Origin: Marinomonas lutimaris
Lineage (GTDB): Bacteria > Pseudomonadota > Gammaproteobacteria > Pseudomonadales > Marinomonadaceae
Length of the DNA: 64,000 nt
Direction: 5' to 3'
Assembly (NCBI RefSeq): GCF_019426345.1
Contig: NZ_JAHLLW010000001.1
Location: 62,001 to 126,000 of the forward strand
The notes beneath the pieces were generated by a model. That model made no database searches. It was not told the DNA's origin and saw only the letters and a list, made by a program, of their open reading frames with translations. How positions within the stretch are numbered: position 1 is the first letter of the stretch; each line of letters opens with the position of its first letter. Positions 60,408 through 64,000 of the stretch are shown piece by piece. A program made the position numbers and the translations under genes.

Positions 60408-62240
60408 GTGACAGACATCTCATCCGCCCCAATACTGACCGTCGAGAATTTATCGGTGGAATTCGGTCAATCTCGCGTTATTGATGATCTTAATTTTTCT
60501 GTCATGGCCGGCCGAACACTCGCCATCGTTGGCGAGTCTGGGTCTGGGAAATCTGTTACATCTCAATCTATTATGCGCTTAGCTGAAAGTACCGGCGCTA
60601 GCTACCCAACTGGACGCATACTCTTCTCCACTGAAAAGGGCGAAGTGGATCTACTCTCTCTTTCGCAACAACAAATGCGCTCTATCCGCGGCAAAGACAT
60701 TGCGATGATCTTTCAAGAGCCAATGACTTCGTTGAACCCAGTTTTCACCATTGGCGATCAAATTTCAGAATCCCTGTCTTTACACAAAAAAGTGACCAAA
60801 GCCGAAGCGCTTGAAGAAAGCGTCAGATTATTAAAAATGGTTCGTCTTCCGGATGCTGAAGATATGCTCAAGCGTTATCCTCACCAGCTATCCGGCGGCA
60901 TGAGGCAGCGAGTGATGATTGCGATGGCACTAGCGTGTCGACCAAAGATTTTAATTGCCGACGAGCCTACAACCGCTCTCGATGTCACGATCCAAGCACA
61001 AATTTTAACCATCCTTCACGATCTCCAAAAGGAACTCGACATGGCGGTGATTTTTATCACCCATGATATGGGTGTCGTTGCCGAAATAGCGGACGACGTT
61101 GTAGTGATGTGGAAAGGTAAAAAAGTTGAGCAAGGCGCAGTAAAAGAGCTGTTTGCCAACCCTCAACATCCTTATACCAAAGCCTTATTATCCGCAGTTC
61201 CAAAGCTAGGCAGCATGACAGGAGAAGCCTTTCCAAAACGCTTCCCTATTACCGTGATGGATGGCGAAAACCCACGCTTAATAGGTGAAGAAAAAACACA
61301 GGATACCGCTCGATATAATGACGGACCTCTGTTATCTGTACGAGATCTAGTCACTCGCTTTGATAGCAAGAAAGGCTTTTTTGGCGGCGTTACTCATCGT
61401 GTACATGCCGTAGAAAAAGTCAGCTTTGATATTTTTCGTGGCGAGACACTCGCTCTTGTTGGGGAATCAGGCTCTGGTAAATCAACCATAGGTCGAACCA
61501 TTCAACAACTGCAAAAAGCCACCAGCGGCGACATTAGCTTTGAAGGCAACCCATTTGCCACAATGAGTAAAGCCGATAAACAGCGCTTACGTCAGGAAAT
61601 TCAATACATTTTCCAAGACCCGTTAGCCTCTCTTGATCCACGAAAAACCATTGGCTTCTCTATTGCTGAACCTATTAAAACTCACGACTTAATTCGCGGT
61701 GAAAAGAACATTCAGAAAAGAGTCCATGAGCTATTAGAGCGAGTTGGATTAACCGCTGAGCATGCTAAACGTTATCCTCATCAGTTTTCAGGTGGTCAGC
61801 GTCAGCGTATCTGTATTGCCCGAGCTCTTGCCTCAAACCCTAAATTAATCATCGCTGATGAGGCTTTGTCAGCGCTTGATGTGTCCATTCAAGCACAGAT
61901 CATTAATCTTTTTATGGAACTGCAAGAAGAACACGGCATCGCGTATTTGTTTATTAGCCACGATATGGCTGTGGTCGAAAAAATGAGCCACCGAGTGGCG
62001 GTACTGTATCTTGGGCAAGTGGCCGAACTTGGCTCTCGCCAACAAATTCTGGAAACACCATCTCACCCTTACACACAACGTTTGCTTAGCGCAGTGCCTA
62101 TTGCCGACCCAACTATTAAACGTGATTTAGGTCGCCTAAGTGGTGAGATTCCAAGTCCTGTTAGACGAGTAGGAGACGAGCCCCGCATCCTGCCCCACAA
62201 AGAAATCGCGCCGGGACATTTTGTTGCTGACGCATCATAA
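60408..62240 (+). CDS. Peptide/glutathione-type ABC transporter, fused dual ATP-binding protein (GsiA-like)
   Basis: A 610-residue protein with two complete ABC modules in one chain, as in E. coli GsiA. Module 1: Walker [10 protein letters not shown] (near 44), signature LSGGMRQRV, Walker [13 protein letters not shown]. Module 2: Walker [10 protein letters not shown] (near 353), signature FSGGQRQRI, Walker [13 protein letters not shown]. Module 2's Walker B has EA instead of EP, a tolerated variant. The start is GTG at 60408 behind AAGGA. It precedes the binding-protein and permease genes. GsiA imports glutathione in E. coli; here the ligand could be another peptide. Confidence 0.9.
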   Translation: MTDISSAPILTVENLSVEFGQSRVIDDLNFSVMAGRTLAIVGESGSGKSVTSQSIMRLAESTGASYPTGRILFSTEKGEVDLLSLSQQQMRSIRGKDIAMIFQEPMTSLNPVFTIGDQISESLSLHKKVTKAEALEESVRLLKMVRLPDAEDMLKRYPHQLSGGMRQRVMIAMALACRPKILIADEPTTALDVTIQAQILTILHDLQKELDMAVIFITHDMGVVAEIADDVVVMWKGKKVEQGAVKELFANPQHPYTKALLSAVPKLGSMTGEAFPKRFPITVMDGENPRLIGEEKTQDTARYNDGPLLSVRDLVTRFDSKKGFFGGVTHRVHAVEKVSFDIFRGETLALVGESGSGKSTIGRTIQQLQKATSGDISFEGNPFATMSKADKQRLRQEIQYIFQDPLASLDPRKTIGFSIAEPIKTHDLIRGEKNIQKRVHELLERVGLTAEHAKRYPHQFSGGQRQRICIARALASNPKLIIADEALSALDVSIQAQIINLFMELQEEHGIAYLFISHDMAVVEKMSHRVAVLYLGQVAELGSRQQILETPSHPYTQRLLSAVPIADPTIKRDLGRLSGEIPSPVRRVGDEPRILPHKEIAPGHFVADAS

Positions 62241-62286
62241 AAATAACAATTTACCCAACTATCACAAAAGAACGGAGAGTTGAAAA

Positions 62287-63816
62287 ATGAACAGTAAAAA
62301 ATCATTAGGGATGGTATTAAAAACCCTCGCTATTACCGGCAGCTTAACCGCTGCAAGCTTAAGCTTTGCCAGCACATTAACCGTATCTTCACCACAAGAT
62401 CCGGGAAGTTGGGACCCAATCGATACCTTTTTGGTGAATTGGGCTTCCGTCGCGACCAATATCTATGATGGCTTGACCTATCGTGGCCCAGACCTAAAAC
62501 TGCAGCCAGGTCTTGCTACCTCTTGGGAGCAATTGGATGACGGCAAGCGCATTCGTTTTATTTTACGCCAAGGGGTTAAATTTCACGATGGTGAAGACTT
62601 TAATGCCGCGGCAGTGAAATTTACCTTTGATCGTTTAATGGGCGATGAAGGTAAAAAAGGCCCACAGCGTTCCAATTATTCCGCCATAGATTCAGTCGAA
62701 GTCATTAATGACTACACTGTCGACTTCCATCTAAAAGCGGCTGATCCTGTACTACTTACCAAGTTGGCAGGTTATGGCGCCATGATAGTGCCGCCAAAAT
62801 ACATTCAAGAAAAAGGCGAAGACTTTTTCAATACCCATCCAGTTGGCACTGGGCCATTTAAATTTGCCTCTTACGAGCCAAAGGTAGGTATTAAATTAGA
62901 AGCCTATGCAAACCATTGGGGTGGCGCGCCGAAGTTAACTAACCTCAACTATCGTTTTATCAGCGAGCCTTCGACTGCGGTTGCTGAGCTACAATCTGGA
63001 CGCGTTGATTTGGTTATTCCGCCAACTATCCCGATAGGCATGATTACCACCATCGAAAAAGATCCGAATCTTAAAGTGGTCACCACTATCAGCCCTACGG
63101 TATACGCATTACGTTTCAATACTAAAAATGGCATTACCAAAGACGAAAAAGTCCGTAAAGCATTGATTTATGGTGTAGATCGTCAGGCAATCATTGATTC
63201 CATTCTAGGTGGCCAAGCGGCTCAAATTACCAGTTTCCAAAGTGCTATTTCATTTGGTGACGATCCATCCATGACGCCACTTCCTTATGATCCAAACAAA
63301 GCCATGCAGCTTCTTAAAGAAGCAGGTATTAAACCTGGCACCAAGATTCAAATCGATATCCGTGGCAATGACGCCACGTTTAACGAAGTCTCTCAGGCCG
63401 TTGCCAGTTATCTACAAATTGTCGGTCTAAATGCCACGATTAAACCTTATGAAACCAATGTGCTACTCAATGACATTATTCCTGCAGGTAAGACTGGCGA
63501 AATGTTCCAACAATCTTGGGGTGGTTGGACACTGGATTACGACAATACGGCGTATTTCATGTATCACACAGGCGAAAAGTGGAACCCATACGACAGTGAT
63601 CCAGCACTAGACAAACAATTAGAGTCTCAACGTTCGATTACTGATCGTGCCAAGCGTGAAGAAATTTTGCAGTCCATCGCTCACTACACAGCAAACCGAG
63701 CCCTGGAAATGCCATTGTATAGCCTAAATGCTATTTTCGGTGTATCTAAAAGAGTAAAAAACTTTACACCTGTACCTGATAGTCGTTTGCGCTTAACCGA
63801 TGTCACTGTCGAATAA
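62287..63816 (+). CDS. Peptide/glutathione-type ABC transporter, periplasmic binding protein (SBP family 5)
   Basis: A 509-residue SBP family 5 protein with a signal peptide (residues 1-30, ending SLSFAS). DppA/GsiB-like blocks: SPQDPGSWDPIDTFLVNWASVATNIYDGL, GRVDLVIPPTIP and VRKALIYGVDRQAIIDSILGGQA. Length and pattern fit dipeptide, glutathione or opine binding proteins. GGAGAG precedes the ATG. It lies 46 bp after the ATPase gene, and an 11-bp hairpin separates it from the permease gene. Confidence 0.9.
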   Translation: MNSKKSLGMVLKTLAITGSLTAASLSFASTLTVSSPQDPGSWDPIDTFLVNWASVATNIYDGLTYRGPDLKLQPGLATSWEQLDDGKRIRFILRQGVKFHDGEDFNAAAVKFTFDRLMGDEGKKGPQRSNYSAIDSVEVINDYTVDFHLKAADPVLLTKLAGYGAMIVPPKYIQEKGEDFFNTHPVGTGPFKFASYEPKVGIKLEAYANHWGGAPKLTNLNYRFISEPSTAVAELQSGRVDLVIPPTIPIGMITTIEKDPNLKVVTTISPTVYALRFNTKNGITKDEKVRKALIYGVDRQAIIDSILGGQAAQITSFQSAISFGDDPSMTPLPYDPNKAMQLLKEAGIKPGTKIQIDIRGNDATFNEVSQAVASYLQIVGLNATIKPYETNVLLNDIIPAGKTGEMFQQSWGGWTLDYDNTAYFMYHTGEKWNPYDSDPALDKQLESQRSITDRAKREEILQSIAHYTANRALEMPLYSLNAIFGVSKRVKNFTPVPDSRLRLTDVTVE

Positions 63817-63851
63817 GCCACTCTACTGATCTTAACTCACTAAGGTAAACA

Positions 63852-63884
63852 GCATTGCTCAGTCTATTACTAGCTGAGCAATGC
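63852..63884 (+). other. Intercistronic hairpin between binding-protein and permease genes
   Basis: A perfect 11-bp stem GCATTGCTCAG / CTGAGCAATGC with an 11-nt loop, 35 bp after the binding-protein stop and 24 bp before the permease ATG. CCCATTGTTTTT follows, so it may terminate some transcripts. Confidence 0.75.
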
Positions 63885-63908
63885 CCATTGTTTTTAAAAG
63901 GAAAAGTC

Positions 63909-64000
63909 ATGGCGAACTTTTTAATGAAACGATTTCTGCAAGCAGTATTTGTGCTGCTAGCCGTTACCCTAATCGTTGCTTTTGCTATACGTCTAACAGG
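63909..64000 (+). CDS. Peptide/glutathione-type ABC transporter permease (GsiC/DppB-like), truncated by window end
   Basis: The first 30 complete codons are visible: MANFLMKRFLQAVFVLLAV, followed by TLIVAFAIRLTG, a first membrane helix preceded by a short basic tail, as in DppB/GsiC permeases (compare OppB earlier in this window). AGGAAAAG precedes the ATG. Operon position after the ATPase and binding-protein genes supports the call. The rest lies outside the window. Confidence 0.8.
   Translation, partial: MANFLMKRFLQAVFVLLAVTLIVAFAIRLT

Overview
The window looks like a chromosomal segment of a marine gammaproteobacterium of the Marinomonas / Oceanospirillales type. This rests on the moderate-to-low GC, on many solute-uptake operons (three ABC importers for amino acids and peptides, TRAP components, Pst), and on a gene order resembling the Pseudomonas spoT-oxyR-recG-ubiCA-phoBR-pst block as I recall it. 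Transport and regulatory cargo is inserted into that backbone. The genus is an inference from gene content; no rRNA or tRNA gene is present to confirm it.

Layout. 0-7.7 kb: end of rpoZ, spoT, ridA, an SDR-fold gene (-), oxyR-recG, and a small helix-hairpin-helix protein. 7.7-13 kb: lrp (-), divergent from the aapJQMP L-amino-acid importer. 13-18.7 kb: HDOD protein, ubiC-ubiA, phoB-phoR, then (-) a response regulator and cysZ-like gene. 19.9-25.5 kb: oppABCDF. 25.7-28.9 kb: an unusual three-gene signalling unit (molybdopterin-fold periplasmic protein, degenerate hybrid kinase, intact HPt) and msrC (-). 29-35.7 kb: pstS-pstCAB-phoU (-). 36-39 kb: TRAP dctQM without a binding protein, plus a quinone oxidoreductase. 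39.2-44.1 kb: AraC regulator and proline catabolism (putA and a separately encoded PutA C-terminal domain). 44.2-48 kb: three tandem paralogous TRAP binding lipoproteins (-). 48.2-53.5 kb: Gfo/Idh oxidoreductase, a RHH/RelE-type toxin-antitoxin pair, a HEPN-like unknown, a long palindrome, uvrD and a small conserved gene. 53.8-59.3 kb: aromatic/aspartate aminotransferase, DsbA-like protein, MocR-type regulator (-), cysteine desulfurase with its SufE/CsdE partner. 59.3-64 kb: LysR regulator (-) divergent from a GsiABC-like dipeptide/glutathione-type ABC operon that runs off the end.

How it fits together. Phosphate sensing (PhoB/PhoR) and uptake (Pst/PhoU) are both here; an exact 7-4-7 Pho box lies upstream of pstC and a half-conserved one upstream of pstS. 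Nitrogen and carbon scavenging is served by Aap, Opp, the Gsi-like importer, TRAP parts and PutA, with Lrp, an AraC protein and a LysR protein as nearby candidate regulators. Stress functions are OxyR, SpoT, MsrC, RidA and Csd.

The most notable signals are: (1) a split PutA whose C-terminal domain is a free-standing gene; (2) a histidine-kinase-like protein that has lost both its phospho-acceptor His and its receiver Asp, flanked by an intact HPt and a molybdopterin-fold periplasmic protein; (3) a 10-11 bp perfect hairpin between the binding-protein gene and the first permease gene in all four ABC importer operons; (4) triplicated TRAP binding lipoproteins without adjacent permeases; (5) a ~95-nt attC-like palindrome next to the toxin-antitoxin region. 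No CRISPR array, prophage, IS element or RNA gene was seen.
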